Position numbers and translations under genes: made by a program. Below, piece after piece: positions 9,269-18,018 of a DNA stretch of 54,679 nucleotides (within the stretch, counting starts at the first letter, position 1; each line of letters opens with the position of its first letter). Source of the DNA: an uncultured Bacteroidales bacterium. GTDB lineage: Bacteria; Bacteroidota; Bacteroidia; Bacteroidales; UBA932. The notes under the pieces are model-generated. The model saw nothing but the letters and a program-made list of their open reading frames with translations. It was not told the DNA's origin and did not search any database. The stretch is taken from contig CAKULN010000017.1 of NCBI GenBank assembly GCA_934667175.1, positions 1 to 54,679 of the forward strand, written 5' to 3'.

Positions 9269-9393
9269 TCACTTACGATACTTGAGATTTTTATATCTTG
9301 ACGCGGATAACAAATCCCTCATTGTAAATGTATCGGTATAGTGATAATTATCGGAGGTAAGCCTGAAAACCGGAACACCTGTGTAGTCATGAT
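9269..9393 (-). pseudogene. Displaced 3' tail of the gene at 11353
   Basis: About 125 bp nearly identical to the 3' end of the hypothetical gene at 11353-12699, including its stop codon and the adjacent hairpin flank. The match stops abruptly after 9393. No start or upstream coding sequence remains. Confidence 0.8.
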
Positions 9394-9449
9394 ACAAAAA
9401 AACGCGACATGGACGAATGTATAATGTTAAATATCAATACAATATGTGG

Positions 9450-10319
9450 CTATTTCAGTTTCTTCCAATAAAGTTCGAGCTTGGTTTGCAGGAAACCTAC
9501 AACTTCAGGAAAAGTCAGTTCTTGTTGAAGTTTAAGTTTCTTGACAAACGAGTTCCATCGTGTGTTTAAGTCCGTATTGTTAGCAAAATCATGACTGAAT
9601 ACAATATGATTGTCCGTATAGGCAGTCTGGCGATTTTCAAAAGTGGCGTTAATGGCCTCACTTAATATCTCACTGTCATATTTCCCTCCGTGTAAAATAG
9701 TGTAGAGGTCGTAAAAATCTTTCATCCTGCTGTTGGCTTCCGCTCTTACAATCACAGTTTGAAACTTTTCGGCGATTACGGTTTCTAATGAATATGCCAA
9801 AATGTTAGTTGCCGGGAACCCGTCAATTAAATTTGGATAATCCAGTTCGGAAGGGCATGGAGTTATCACGTCTCCAAATCCGATATCCATTGACACGTCT
9901 TGGCGAATGGTATCAATGGAAGCACTCAGCGTGAGCCTTACACCCGGATATTTCTTTTCAACGGCAATGTCGTCGGTTCTAAGAGTTCCTGTATAAAATG
10001 TCACCCCGTCTTGTTGGTATGGAATCGCACAAACCTCGGCAAACACCTTTTTTACATTCTCCTTGTCATTGTCAATATGATGCCCCATAAAATCAATATC
10101 CAATGTAGGCCTCGCCATAAAGCGTTCATGCGCATACAACAAGGCTCCACCTTTCAGGAAGAAATGGTCGTGATACGGGCTTATCGACAAACGATAGAGC
10201 AAACGCTCCTGGAGGTATCTTGTTACCAACATCTGGTATCCAAGTTTCTCATTCCGTGAGATATTCAACAATTTGGCTTTTACCGAACAGCCGAAATTAT
10301 GTATTTCTTTTATTGCCAT
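9450..10319 (-). CDS. AbiEii/AbiGii-type nucleotidyltransferase toxin
   Basis: 289 residues, normal for the family. Visible motifs: LKGGALLYAH near residue 55 and RPTLDIDFMG near 70 (the G-G and DxD of the nucleotidyltransferase core), EKFQTVIVRAE near 187 and RMKDFYDLYTI near 202. Known family behaviour: AbiEii toxins transfer nucleotides to cellular RNA and are held by an AbiEi antitoxin, acting in phage abortive infection (type IV toxin-antitoxin). The gene starts 10 bp inside the end of the antitoxin gene, which implies translational coupling. All motifs look intact. Confidence 0.9.
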   Translation of the reverse strand: MAIKEIHNFGCSVKAKLLNISRNEKLGYQMLVTRYLQERLLYRLSISPYHDHFFLKGGALLYAHERFMARPTLDIDFMGHHIDNDKENVKKVFAEVCAIPYQQDGVTFYTGTLRTDDIAVEKKYPGVRLTLSASIDTIRQDVSMDIGFGDVITPCPSELDYPNLIDGFPATNILAYSLETVIAEKFQTVIVRAEANSRMKDFYDLYTILHGGKYDSEILSEAINATFENRQTAYTDNHIVFSHDFANNTDLNTRWNSFVKKLKLQQELTFPEVVGFLQTKLELYWKKLK

Positions 10320-10879
10320 ACTTCAAGATATTGATTCAGTGTTTTGCGTATTCTTAACTTTGACGCGTAATCCATCAGCCGTGAGATGTTTTTGTCCGGA
10401 CGTCTTAGATAAGTTTGGAGGATTTCTGCCATTACATCAATGCCGACTTTGTTTCTGTATTTAATTGCATCGCATACAGAACGCTCCATATCAAAGATAG
10501 GGATATCGTATCCTTGTACATTTTTTCGGGTTGCCCCGATAGAGAGCAGCTTGTCGGATTGATAAACCAGTTGAAATTCCGGATAATAAGGCAGAACGAT
10601 CTTTCGTGTTCGTTCAATGGCTATATAGTAAGCATTGGGTATCTGTGTAGTCAAACTATAAACAGACCATGCCGACCAAAGGCATAGTATGCCACCGGGG
10701 ACTATCATCCGTATATCCACCATGGTATTTGCCAAGGCATCAATGTCTGCATATATGCCGTTTTTTAGCCTTACCGCTTCGCCTTTACGGACAGCATCCT
10801 GCAACTGTTGTTCTTGCCAGTCGCTCAAATTCTTAGTCGAGACGAAGCCTTCTTCTTTGAGTTTGTCTATAATACACAT
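10310..10879 (-). CDS. AbiEi-type antitoxin
   Basis: I start at the ATG at 10879. The longer frame would need a TTG that lies inside a TATCTTTG promoter box (plus-strand 10901-10908), so it cannot be used. 189 residues: winged-helix N-terminus (GFVSTKNLSDWQEQQLQDAV, then GEAVRLKNGIYAD), then the AbiEi C-terminal region (IPIFDMERSVCDAIKYRNKV). Known role: transcriptional autorepressor and antitoxin of AbiEii. It overlaps the toxin gene downstream. This is the intact counterpart of the broken locus at 3537-4300. Confidence 0.88.
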   Translation of the reverse strand: MCIIDKLKEEGFVSTKNLSDWQEQQLQDAVRKGEAVRLKNGIYADIDALANTMVDIRMIVPGGILCLWSAWSVYSLTTQIPNAYYIAIERTRKIVLPYYPEFQLVYQSDKLLSIGATRKNVQGYDIPIFDMERSVCDAIKYRNKVGIDVMAEILQTYLRRPDKNISRLMDYASKLRIRKTLNQYLEVWQ

Positions 10880-11093
10880 ATACTGAATATATTTACCTAG
10901 CAAAGATACTGCTTTCTTTCAAATATGCAGTATGTTTTATAGTTTACTTCATTCTTATTTCGGTTTACGTTTCCCCAGCGGGCCGCATTCTCGGCCTCAA
11001 GCCCTTGCATCCTTCTCTGTTCCTCGGCAGTCATTTATCGACCTTTCTTCATGTATGTAAAGTTACGAAAAAAAACAGCCACATACGCATGTC

Positions 11094-11260
11094 AGTCGGC
11101 TTCGAGTAAAGCCAGAACCTCGTCCCGTCACCCAGGCTGAACATGGCGTGACGAACCTTTCGGGATGTCAGCTCCATAGTACTTACGCCTCCTCCAGAAG
11201 TACTGGCTCTCAGGGGTACCTTTTGTCCGGCGGAAATCAGATTCGGTGGACAAAACGGCT
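11094..11260 (-). pseudogene. IS66 tnpA/tnpB head remnant
   Basis: The minus strand gives a tnpB start at 11177 (MELTSRKVRHAMFSLGDGTR, then SKPTDMR) that leaves the family sequence just after PTDMR. Upstream is the same tnpA-like end as at 5100-5160. It is closely similar to 4990-5170 at nucleotide level and followed by a hairpin copy. Confidence 0.7.
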
Positions 11261-11284
11261 TTTAATCCAGTTTTGTCCACCGAA
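11242..11284. repeat. TTTTGTCC-family hairpin, copy 6
   Basis: Perfect 15-base arms TTCGGTGGACAAAAC (11242-11256) and GTTTTGTCCACCGAA (11270-11284), 13-base loop. It lies 69 bp beyond the stop of the gene at 11353 and could act as that gene's terminator. Confidence 0.75.
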
Positions 11285-11352
11285 AGCCATGTTTGGCCGG
11301 AGAAACTAACTTGTTCAACGTTACCGGTCTTCAGACGGTTCGGCAGCCTGAA

Positions 11353-12699
11353 TCACTTACGATACTTGAGATTTTTATATCTTGACGCGGATAACAAATC
11401 CCTCATTGTAAATGTATAGGTATAGTGATAATTATCAGAGGTAAGCCTGAAAACCGGAACACCTGTGCAATCATGATCAATTTCCAGCTGTATGTCATCA
11501 TCCATCCTCAGCATGAATGGAGAATAACATTTGAATACTTTTTCACCTATTTTAAGCCATAGGATGAATGATTCGTGAATTATAGTTATCTTTTCTCTTT
11601 TTATAGAGGGCAATGTGTATCCTGAGAACAAAAGAAAATAGCATTTGCCATCATCTGCTGTAGTATAACGAATATCATAAGGAAAGTAATCAAGGAGAAG
11701 AACGTTTCGCCACAATTTGCCATTATTTCTAGTCTCATAATTCACTCTGTTAACCATGTATCCACCAGCAATTACCTCTTGTAATGAGCCTTCATCTAAT
11801 TCAATAGTTGATCCATCGATTTCACTATATTCATCCAATATCTCTACCAAACCATCACAAGCATCAAATTTGCACGATTCGTTTCCTCGGATAATCGTTG
11901 CATTAAAGTTGTCCTTATGGGAAATACCGAAATATAAAGCCGCCAAGTGGATTTCTTTGGTTATCCGAAAATTCGGAGGAATGTCACCGAATTCTTCTAC
12001 TATGAAATCTATAACATCGCAATAATCCACTTTACAGTTATATGCGAAGATGCAAATAACTGATTTCAGCATATCTGATTTACATGACTGGAAAAACTCC
12101 TCAAGATCGTACTCTCCTGCAAATAAGATTTCCTCCGCGTCGAAGGTATTAATGCCATCAAGTGGTTTTAAGAGTTGATCATTATGGCAAATGTCATAAC
12201 TATAATAATGGCCGTTGGAAAAAACAGACACATATTCACCATGATCATAAACTATTGTAATGTCCTCAAGAATTGTTTTTTTGCCATCATATATCAACTT
12301 GAATTTTGGTATGATTTCGAATATTCTATTTAAGAATATATGAATGACCTTGTGGTTACTCCATCCCGATAGCTCTACAGTATGAGATATATGACCATCT
12401 GAAAAATATATGTATAAATACGCTCCTGGTTCATCATAACGGTCACCGTCACTATTGATGTCGATATTATGAGAGGAAAGAATCAAGTTTCGGAATTGCG
12501 TGACGATATTTTGATATTCATGATCATGTAAAACGATTCTGTACTCTTTATCTTCGTTCTTACGAATCCTTAAATAATGAATGCATATAAGATTGGTTGT
12601 AATGCTTATCTGATATTCATCTCCCCAAACAAATGGCTCATGGAATTTGATTTCCAAGCAATTATTCTGACACACCTTCATCGTTATTTTATTAATCAT
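11353..12699 (-). CDS. Hypothetical protein, 448 residues
   Basis: I do not recognise a family. No signal peptide or membrane segment is visible. The protein is rich in aromatic residues and beta-type stretches (YIYFSDGHISHTVELSGWSN, YTYTFTMRDL), and two parts resemble each other in style: N-terminal IKFHEPFVWGDEYQI and later IIHESFILWLKIGEKVF. This suggests two similar beta domains around a central helical region. Base composition is more AT-rich than the neighbouring lipoproteins, which hints at acquisition. Its 3' end is duplicated at 9269-9393. Confidence 0.65.
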   Translation of the reverse strand: MINKITMKVCQNNCLEIKFHEPFVWGDEYQISITTNLICIHYLRIRKNEDKEYRIVLHDHEYQNIVTQFRNLILSSHNIDINSDGDRYDEPGAYLYIYFSDGHISHTVELSGWSNHKVIHIFLNRIFEIIPKFKLIYDGKKTILEDITIVYDHGEYVSVFSNGHYYSYDICHNDQLLKPLDGINTFDAEEILFAGEYDLEEFFQSCKSDMLKSVICIFAYNCKVDYCDVIDFIVEEFGDIPPNFRITKEIHLAALYFGISHKDNFNATIIRGNESCKFDACDGLVEILDEYSEIDGSTIELDEGSLQEVIAGGYMVNRVNYETRNNGKLWRNVLLLDYFPYDIRYTTADDGKCYFLLFSGYTLPSIKREKITIIHESFILWLKIGEKVFKCYSPFMLRMDDDIQLEIDHDCTGVPVFRLTSDNYHYTYTFTMRDLLSASRYKNLKYRK

Positions 12700-12746
12700 T
12701 TCTCAGACCGCAACATCAGCCTTTGGAACCTCGGATTTTTTAACTT

Positions 12747-12785
12747 GTGTCCGGGAATATAGTTGTTACCTTTGTTCCCGGACAC
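12747..12785 (+). promoter_or_regulatory. Orphan promoter with palindromic operator
   Basis: Inverted repeat GTGTCCGGGAA (12747-12757) and TTCCCGGACAC (12775-12785) surrounding a TACCTTTG -7 box (12767-12774) on the plus strand. This architecture is typical of autoregulated toxin-antitoxin or XRE-regulator promoters. No plausible gene follows on the plus strand; a short frame ending at 12951 (NYIFYDDDETGQRTAV) may be what is left of one. Confidence 0.45.
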
Positions 12786-12992
12786 GGCGTCCTCACGCAG
12801 TTTTTTGCACCTCTCGGCCACCATCATACCCTCAATCATCATTTCCAACAGGTCCTTACACTCTGTCCAACGGAAGAAAAACTATATCTTCTACGATGAT
12901 GATGAGACCGGGCAGAGAACTGCCGTGGTCTCATCACCGCTGGCCACCTGAAAAGCTCATGGTGTGTATGAAAGGGTCTGGCTGGAAAATAG

Positions 12993-15212
12993 TTATTTTG
13001 TCATTTCAAAATCAACTGCATCTCCTTCAAAATACCCTATATGGTTGCTGTTCCACCTATAAGTAGTCCCAGTAATTCTTGTCGGTTTAGAATAGTCATT
13101 GATTTTGCCAGACCATTTCTTTCCGGAATTCTGTGATTGCATAGCCAGATCCATTATACTAATGCTCACTTTTCCGGTCTTGTTTAAAAGCCAAGAACTG
13201 CTGACTATTTCCCCCGATTCTGAATATAAAACAGAGCCATCCTCATTTAATGTAACACTGTATGTTGTATATTTAGGCTTACCAGCATTATTGTAACGTG
13301 TTTCGGTACACTTCCATGTTCCAGATATGTCTGGTGGGCCTGAAGTAAAGGATTTGCTCTCACCGACAAAAGTATTGTCGCCATATCTGATGACAGCGTA
13401 ATATGTATAAGTTGCCAATGGCTCCAAATCCGGTATCGTTATGGATTGTTCGCCATCAGAAGCAGCTGAAATCTCTCCTTCTCCTTTAAGTCCGTCTTCT
13501 CTGGAATATGAATACTTAAGGCCGCACCACATTCCTTCCGCATTTATGTACTCACAGTCAATAATTGCTGAATTATTGATCAAATCCACCTTGCCTGTTA
13601 CAGCCGTAGGCTTAAGAATCGTGAAATCCTGTGTTTCGCCGAATTTCTTGTACCCATCCCAATAGGCGAAAGTCTCGGCGTAGTATGTTCTGTTCATGGA
13701 AAGTCCCTGAACGGTGGTTTTGTAGGAATATGATCCGTCGGACTCGCTCTCCGGGGCCGGCATGAATGACGCCACCTCTGTGCCGGAGGCCTTGTTGAAT
13801 ATCGCCACGCCTGTCTTGACATCCTTTGATGACAGGAAATATTCCGGATTTTGCCGCCAGATTATCTCCACAGAGGCTTGCTCTCCAGACGATTCCGAAG
13901 TGGCGCTCTTTGTCGCATTGGCAATTCTTTTTATCTCAAAACCACTGAGTGATGGCAACAATGGCAAAGCCTTGCTCCAGATCGTATTGTCCGGAAGCTC
14001 GACATTGTATTTCCCCAAATCCTTCCCGAACAGTTTCGCTATGGCAAACACCTCGCTGCTGACTTTCAGGCCATATTCAAGGGATGGATTGACCTTGTAG
14101 AGATCTTCCGAGTCCAGTTTCGCCTCACCGCCCAAGTAGACCTTCGGGGTGGCATAGACACCTATTCCAAGATTAGTGGTGTATAGTCCGGCAAGGATCC
14201 CGACCTTAACACCCAAATCGATTTCCCCGTCCACGCCAAGGTTCTGCGTCACGGTCCAAGGATTGCCGTCCGAGCTTTTCACGCTCTTGACCTCGCTGCC
14301 CCACTTCCCGTTCTCGAACACTGCCTTACAGTCAAGCGTGTTCTTGTACTTCACGCCGAAGTCCCATGCCACCGTTCCGCTTGCCTCAAACAAGCAATCA
14401 AAGGATATCCTCACCGGAATGATGATCGGGATGCCGGCCACCGGAGTAGGAATCCGGATCTTGAACCTCACGGTGTGAATCTGTTTCCTGAACAACTCTA
14501 TCACCCGCTCCCTTTCAGCCTTCAATTCGACATTTCCTCCAAAATCGACTTCAAGGCTTGGCGCGGCGACAAGGCTTATCCCCTTGACTCCATGCTTGTC
14601 AATATCGATGGAAAGGTCAAATTTCTCGAAATAGATCCCGACATTCCCTGCAATGGAATATGAGCCATCTCCACTTTCCTGGCCCGTCCTGACCGGAATG
14701 CTCAAGCCGTTTTCAGTCAACTCAAAATCGGTGGACCGAGTGGCCTCACCGGGCTTTCCCACAATCTCGTACTCGACTGGATTCCCGTCCTCGTCGAACA
14801 CCCCTTCCAGCGTGGCCTCCCAAGGTGAAGACGAGTCGATTGACAGGCTCTCAAATGCATCCGCCAGCGGCAAAGGCTCGGTCGTCACGACAGTCCTCTC
14901 GGAGTCCTTATTGACCGAAAGGACCCTGGACAGCATTCCATACGGAGCCTTTTCGGACTCGGGTATGAATATTCCCGTGCCCACCTTCGGTATGGCATCC
15001 TCCGGCGTGTCCGCCGAAAACACAATGCGCGAGTCAGAAGTTATCTCCTCGTCGATGAACTTCGTCGCATTCTTGTCCAAGACATTTATGTCGTTGATTT
15101 CTTGATAATAATTTTTCTCTTCCTCCGGTTTGTCCGTTGAGACTTCATTCTTTTGGCATGCCGTGAGTGTCAGGACAAGCAAAGAAATTATTAATCCATG
15201 TATCTTCCTCAT
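12993..15212 (-). CDS. Large lipoprotein, variable C-terminus B (lipocalin-like tail)
   Basis: 739 residues, starting MRKIHGLIISLLVLTLTACQ (lipobox LTAC). Nearly identical to the lipoprotein at 5281 up to YKKFG (about position 13638), including a run of about 618 bp without a visible difference (14102-14719 against 6360-6977). After the junction the sequence is unrelated: a fibronectin-III-like domain (GEISAASDGEQSITIPDLEP) and then a lipocalin-like domain starting ISGTWKCTETRYNNAGKPKY. It is separated by 79 bp from the gene at 15292 and could be the last gene of the long kinase operon. Function unknown; probably surface exposed. Confidence 0.8.
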   Translation of the reverse strand: MRKIHGLIISLLVLTLTACQKNEVSTDKPEEEKNYYQEINDINVLDKNATKFIDEEITSDSRIVFSADTPEDAIPKVGTGIFIPESEKAPYGMLSRVLSVNKDSERTVVTTEPLPLADAFESLSIDSSSPWEATLEGVFDEDGNPVEYEIVGKPGEATRSTDFELTENGLSIPVRTGQESGDGSYSIAGNVGIYFEKFDLSIDIDKHGVKGISLVAAPSLEVDFGGNVELKAERERVIELFRKQIHTVRFKIRIPTPVAGIPIIIPVRISFDCLFEASGTVAWDFGVKYKNTLDCKAVFENGKWGSEVKSVKSSDGNPWTVTQNLGVDGEIDLGVKVGILAGLYTTNLGIGVYATPKVYLGGEAKLDSEDLYKVNPSLEYGLKVSSEVFAIAKLFGKDLGKYNVELPDNTIWSKALPLLPSLSGFEIKRIANATKSATSESSGEQASVEIIWRQNPEYFLSSKDVKTGVAIFNKASGTEVASFMPAPESESDGSYSYKTTVQGLSMNRTYYAETFAYWDGYKKFGETQDFTILKPTAVTGKVDLINNSAIIDCEYINAEGMWCGLKYSYSREDGLKGEGEISAASDGEQSITIPDLEPLATYTYYAVIRYGDNTFVGESKSFTSGPPDISGTWKCTETRYNNAGKPKYTTYSVTLNEDGSVLYSESGEIVSSSWLLNKTGKVSISIMDLAMQSQNSGKKWSGKINDYSKPTRITGTTYRWNSNHIGYFEGDAVDFEMTK

Positions 15213-15291
15213 TGTATTTCAAGCAGTTTGAAATTACGCTCCGTTTGTGGCTGGGCTTCTGAAAAACAGGCTGAAAAATGAGATTAACCAA

Positions 15292-17013
15292 CTATTGTTT
15301 ATAATATTCCTCCGCGATTCTCTTTGCAATCTTATGATACGAACTTCGAGATGAACCGGTGAACAATTCGGCGACCGTATCCGCAGAACCTGTGCCCACG
15401 AAAATGTGCATCATCATAGTTTCGCCATTTTTCAGGTCTTCCATATACCATCTGTCTACGTCACTGCGATCGATATTCTCTGCGATAATCAATTCGGATG
15501 GAATTTTTGATAGAATGGAAAGAAACTCTTTGCGGGGATTAGCATTCCCATGAACGGTCACTCTCATAGTGCCGATCTCTTTGGGATAATTATAATCTTC
15601 GGGCGAACCATCATACAGCATGAAACCTTTTAACTTTGCAATGTCATCAAAAGCATTTTCCAAGTTATGTCCGTCTGGGCGATAGTCTACGGCCCAACAT
15701 GTTCCGTCTTTCCTTAAGTAGACGAAATAGATGCCAGGTTCCGGAAGGGTGAAACTGATTTTAGTAGTTCCATTTATACTTGTAACGGACTTGGCTTCAA
15801 TATCCGACTCAAACAGTGTCGTGTATGTATAGCCATAGAGGTTGACCGTTTTCTCGGGTTCTTTCTTTTTCTTGCTAAAGATAGACTTTTTCTCAGCCGG
15901 TTGCACGCCTTTGTTGTCTTTTGGAAGAATCTGAGACATAGGGATGTGTTTAAGAAGCAGCGCCTTGGCAATATAAATGCCGGAAGCATCTGGAGTATTT
16001 GTCTCGATGACAACATTCTCTCTTTTTACTTTGGCTACGTGTTCCATCTTCGCCGGGTCAATGACGAAAAATTTGCCGGAATCTTTGCTCATCAATTGAA
16101 TTGTCTCAATAGTGAACAGAGTGCTGTCCCGATTGATTCTGCTCTCGCCTTCTCGTAGAACTATGTCATATATCGGCGTATAATCTGGATTGCGGTATCT
16201 TGTTATAGAAATGATATCGCTATACTTATATTGTCGGGAATCCATGCCATCCCCATTCTTTTCCGCAAATAAAATAGTTATATCGTCTCCAAAACTGTTC
16301 TCGATGACAAGACCTATTCCTGTTGTTCCGTTCTTTAGATTAACTCGTTCAAGATATGGAGTCTGGTCCCATATACTATAATCCTTGTTGAAACGGCCTT
16401 TACCCACAGAACGGACATCAGCGTAATCCACCCGATGCACCGAATGATCCGATTTATTCCAGACAGTGAAGCTTACTCCTGGTATCTGTTCGAGAATTAC
16501 ACCAGTGTATGTGGTCTTGTCCGTCTGTACAATGTCGTCGATATCAATTAGCAAAGTGTTAGCACGTTCTGGTTTCCGGATGCTCGCTATCTCGGACATT
16601 TTGCATGGCTCGATTCCATCTGAGATTGTAAAGGCAGTCAGATATTTCGCTCCTGTGACCAGTATGTAATAATCTCTGCTTGATTGCCCCTTGACTGTCA
16701 TATTCGTAAGGGATACATATCTATTATTCCCGATTGTTTCGATTTTATTATTCTCAATGGCCCAATCCCGCCATTCTTTTGACAACCTTTCAAACTCCAG
16801 TTTTTCGGTTCTCATTCCTTGGACATCTTCCGAAAGGAAAGTTTTGGTCATTCTGGAATAGTAAATCTCTCCCTGCCCGTTAGTGTAGTCCTGTTTTGAG
16901 ATATATCCCTCAAAGACAGTCCCGTCCTTCAACGTTATGGTTTGATTCTGAGAGAATAATGAGATTCCTGAAAACATGAATGCAATCAGGCAAAATGCTT
17001 TGTAAAGTTTCAT
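15292..17013 (-). CDS. Secreted hypothetical protein
   Basis: 573 residues with a signal peptide (MKLYKAFCLIAFMFSGISLF, then SQNQ) and no lipobox. The mature N-terminus (ITLKDGTVFEGYISKQDYTN) and two later stretches (TTYTGVILEQIPGVSF, LKNGTTGIGLVIENSFGDDI) look like repeated small beta units that read as 'express or respond to a setting', but I cannot name the family. A basic stretch KKSIFSKKKKEPEK lies near residue 375, followed by a beta-sandwich-like part (FTLPEPGIYFVYLRKDG). It overlaps the start of its neighbour at 17010 by 4 bp, so it is part of the operon. Confidence 0.7.
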   Translation of the reverse strand: MKLYKAFCLIAFMFSGISLFSQNQTITLKDGTVFEGYISKQDYTNGQGEIYYSRMTKTFLSEDVQGMRTEKLEFERLSKEWRDWAIENNKIETIGNNRYVSLTNMTVKGQSSRDYYILVTGAKYLTAFTISDGIEPCKMSEIASIRKPERANTLLIDIDDIVQTDKTTYTGVILEQIPGVSFTVWNKSDHSVHRVDYADVRSVGKGRFNKDYSIWDQTPYLERVNLKNGTTGIGLVIENSFGDDITILFAEKNGDGMDSRQYKYSDIISITRYRNPDYTPIYDIVLREGESRINRDSTLFTIETIQLMSKDSGKFFVIDPAKMEHVAKVKRENVVIETNTPDASGIYIAKALLLKHIPMSQILPKDNKGVQPAEKKSIFSKKKKEPEKTVNLYGYTYTTLFESDIEAKSVTSINGTTKISFTLPEPGIYFVYLRKDGTCWAVDYRPDGHNLENAFDDIAKLKGFMLYDGSPEDYNYPKEIGTMRVTVHGNANPRKEFLSILSKIPSELIIAENIDRSDVDRWYMEDLKNGETMMMHIFVGTGSADTVAELFTGSSRSSYHKIAKRIAEEYYKQ

Positions 17014-18014
17014 TTGATATTGTTTGTTTTAGTTATTTCTTCCAAGGCACGCCCGAGCAGTGTCTCATTGACATCACCGATCTTGCCAGAGATAGAGTCC
17101 TCTTCATAAAGGATGTCCGGAACGATTCCTGTCACGGGAACAGGAACGCCAGCCGCATTGTATGTCCTGAACGTGATCGGCATAAGGACATACTTGCAAT
17201 AACGGCTCGACAGAGGGTGCATTCCAACATCTTTCCCGGTTGTTGTCTGACCTATCACGACGACAGTCATGTAAGGCCTCAGACAATTGATCAGCAATTC
17301 GCTGCATGAGGCACTGCGGTGGCCGGTCAATATGTAAACCCTGCTCAAGTTCAGAGAACGGTTAGCCGTAATAGCGTCATTCCTGAAATACGAGAAACGG
17401 TATTCGGACCCAGTCTCCTTCTTGTATAATTCACTCAAACGATCGTTGTACTTATACGTGCAGAACAACTTTCCTCTCGCCTCTTCCGGGGCGACAATGG
17501 ATGACAAATATATGCAAGTAGCGACATAGCCTCCCGGATTGTTCCTGACATCGATAATCAAGTCATCCACTCCAGCCATTTTAAGAATCACATCAGTGAC
17601 ATCCGCTTCAGTCTCAAAACCGGAATAGTAGAAATACCCTATTCTTTTGTCTCCAATGACATAAATACTGTCCAACTTGACAGTCTCATTCAGATTATGG
17701 CCTTTTGTTGCCGGGCGATAGTCTTCGTTGGGATAACAATAGGAAAATCTGTCTTCATCCACTATCAGAGTCCTGAAGAACTGATCCGGAGGCAGGGTAT
17801 AGTCACAATCCAATGAGTCCTTCATCTTGTCCGACCAGAAATAATTCAACTTCATCTCTTGATATATCCACTTGTCCTGCGCCGTGATCTCTTCCATCGC
17901 CTCGGTGTTCGGGACGATGGAAGTGCCGGTCTCAATGAAATGATCCTGCTCCGTGCAAGAAGCGAAAAGTGCCAAGATGGAGAGAGCCGTGAGGTATGTT
18001 ACGTACCGTGTCAA
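17010..18014 (-). CDS. S41-family peptidase lipoprotein
   Basis: 334 residues starting at a TTG (18014) directly after an in-frame stop; this start gives the lipoprotein signal MTRYVTYLTALSILALFASC. The S41 core is visible: DLIIDVRNNPGGYV near 165, then VYILTGHRSASCSELLINC with the catalytic Ser (SASCSE) near 245 and TTTGKDVGMHPL with the likely general-base Lys near 270. No PDZ domain is evident. The family includes C-terminal-processing and tricorn-like proteases. Its place in a kinase operon suggests a role in processing envelope proteins, which is inference. Confidence 0.85.
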   Translation of the reverse strand: MTRYVTYLTALSILALFASCTEQDHFIETGTSIVPNTEAMEEITAQDKWIYQEMKLNYFWSDKMKDSLDCDYTLPPDQFFRTLIVDEDRFSYCYPNEDYRPATKGHNLNETVKLDSIYVIGDKRIGYFYYSGFETEADVTDVILKMAGVDDLIIDVRNNPGGYVATCIYLSSIVAPEEARGKLFCTYKYNDRLSELYKKETGSEYRFSYFRNDAITANRSLNLSRVYILTGHRSASCSELLINCLRPYMTVVVIGQTTTGKDVGMHPLSSRYCKYVLMPITFRTYNAAGVPVPVTGIVPDILYEEDSISGKIGDVNETLLGRALEEITKTNNIK

Positions 18015-18018
18015 TTAT

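Noticed and set aside
10880..10903. Extended N-terminus of the AbiEi antitoxin from a TTG
   Set aside because: The TTG lies inside a TATCTTTG promoter box, so it would not be in the transcript.
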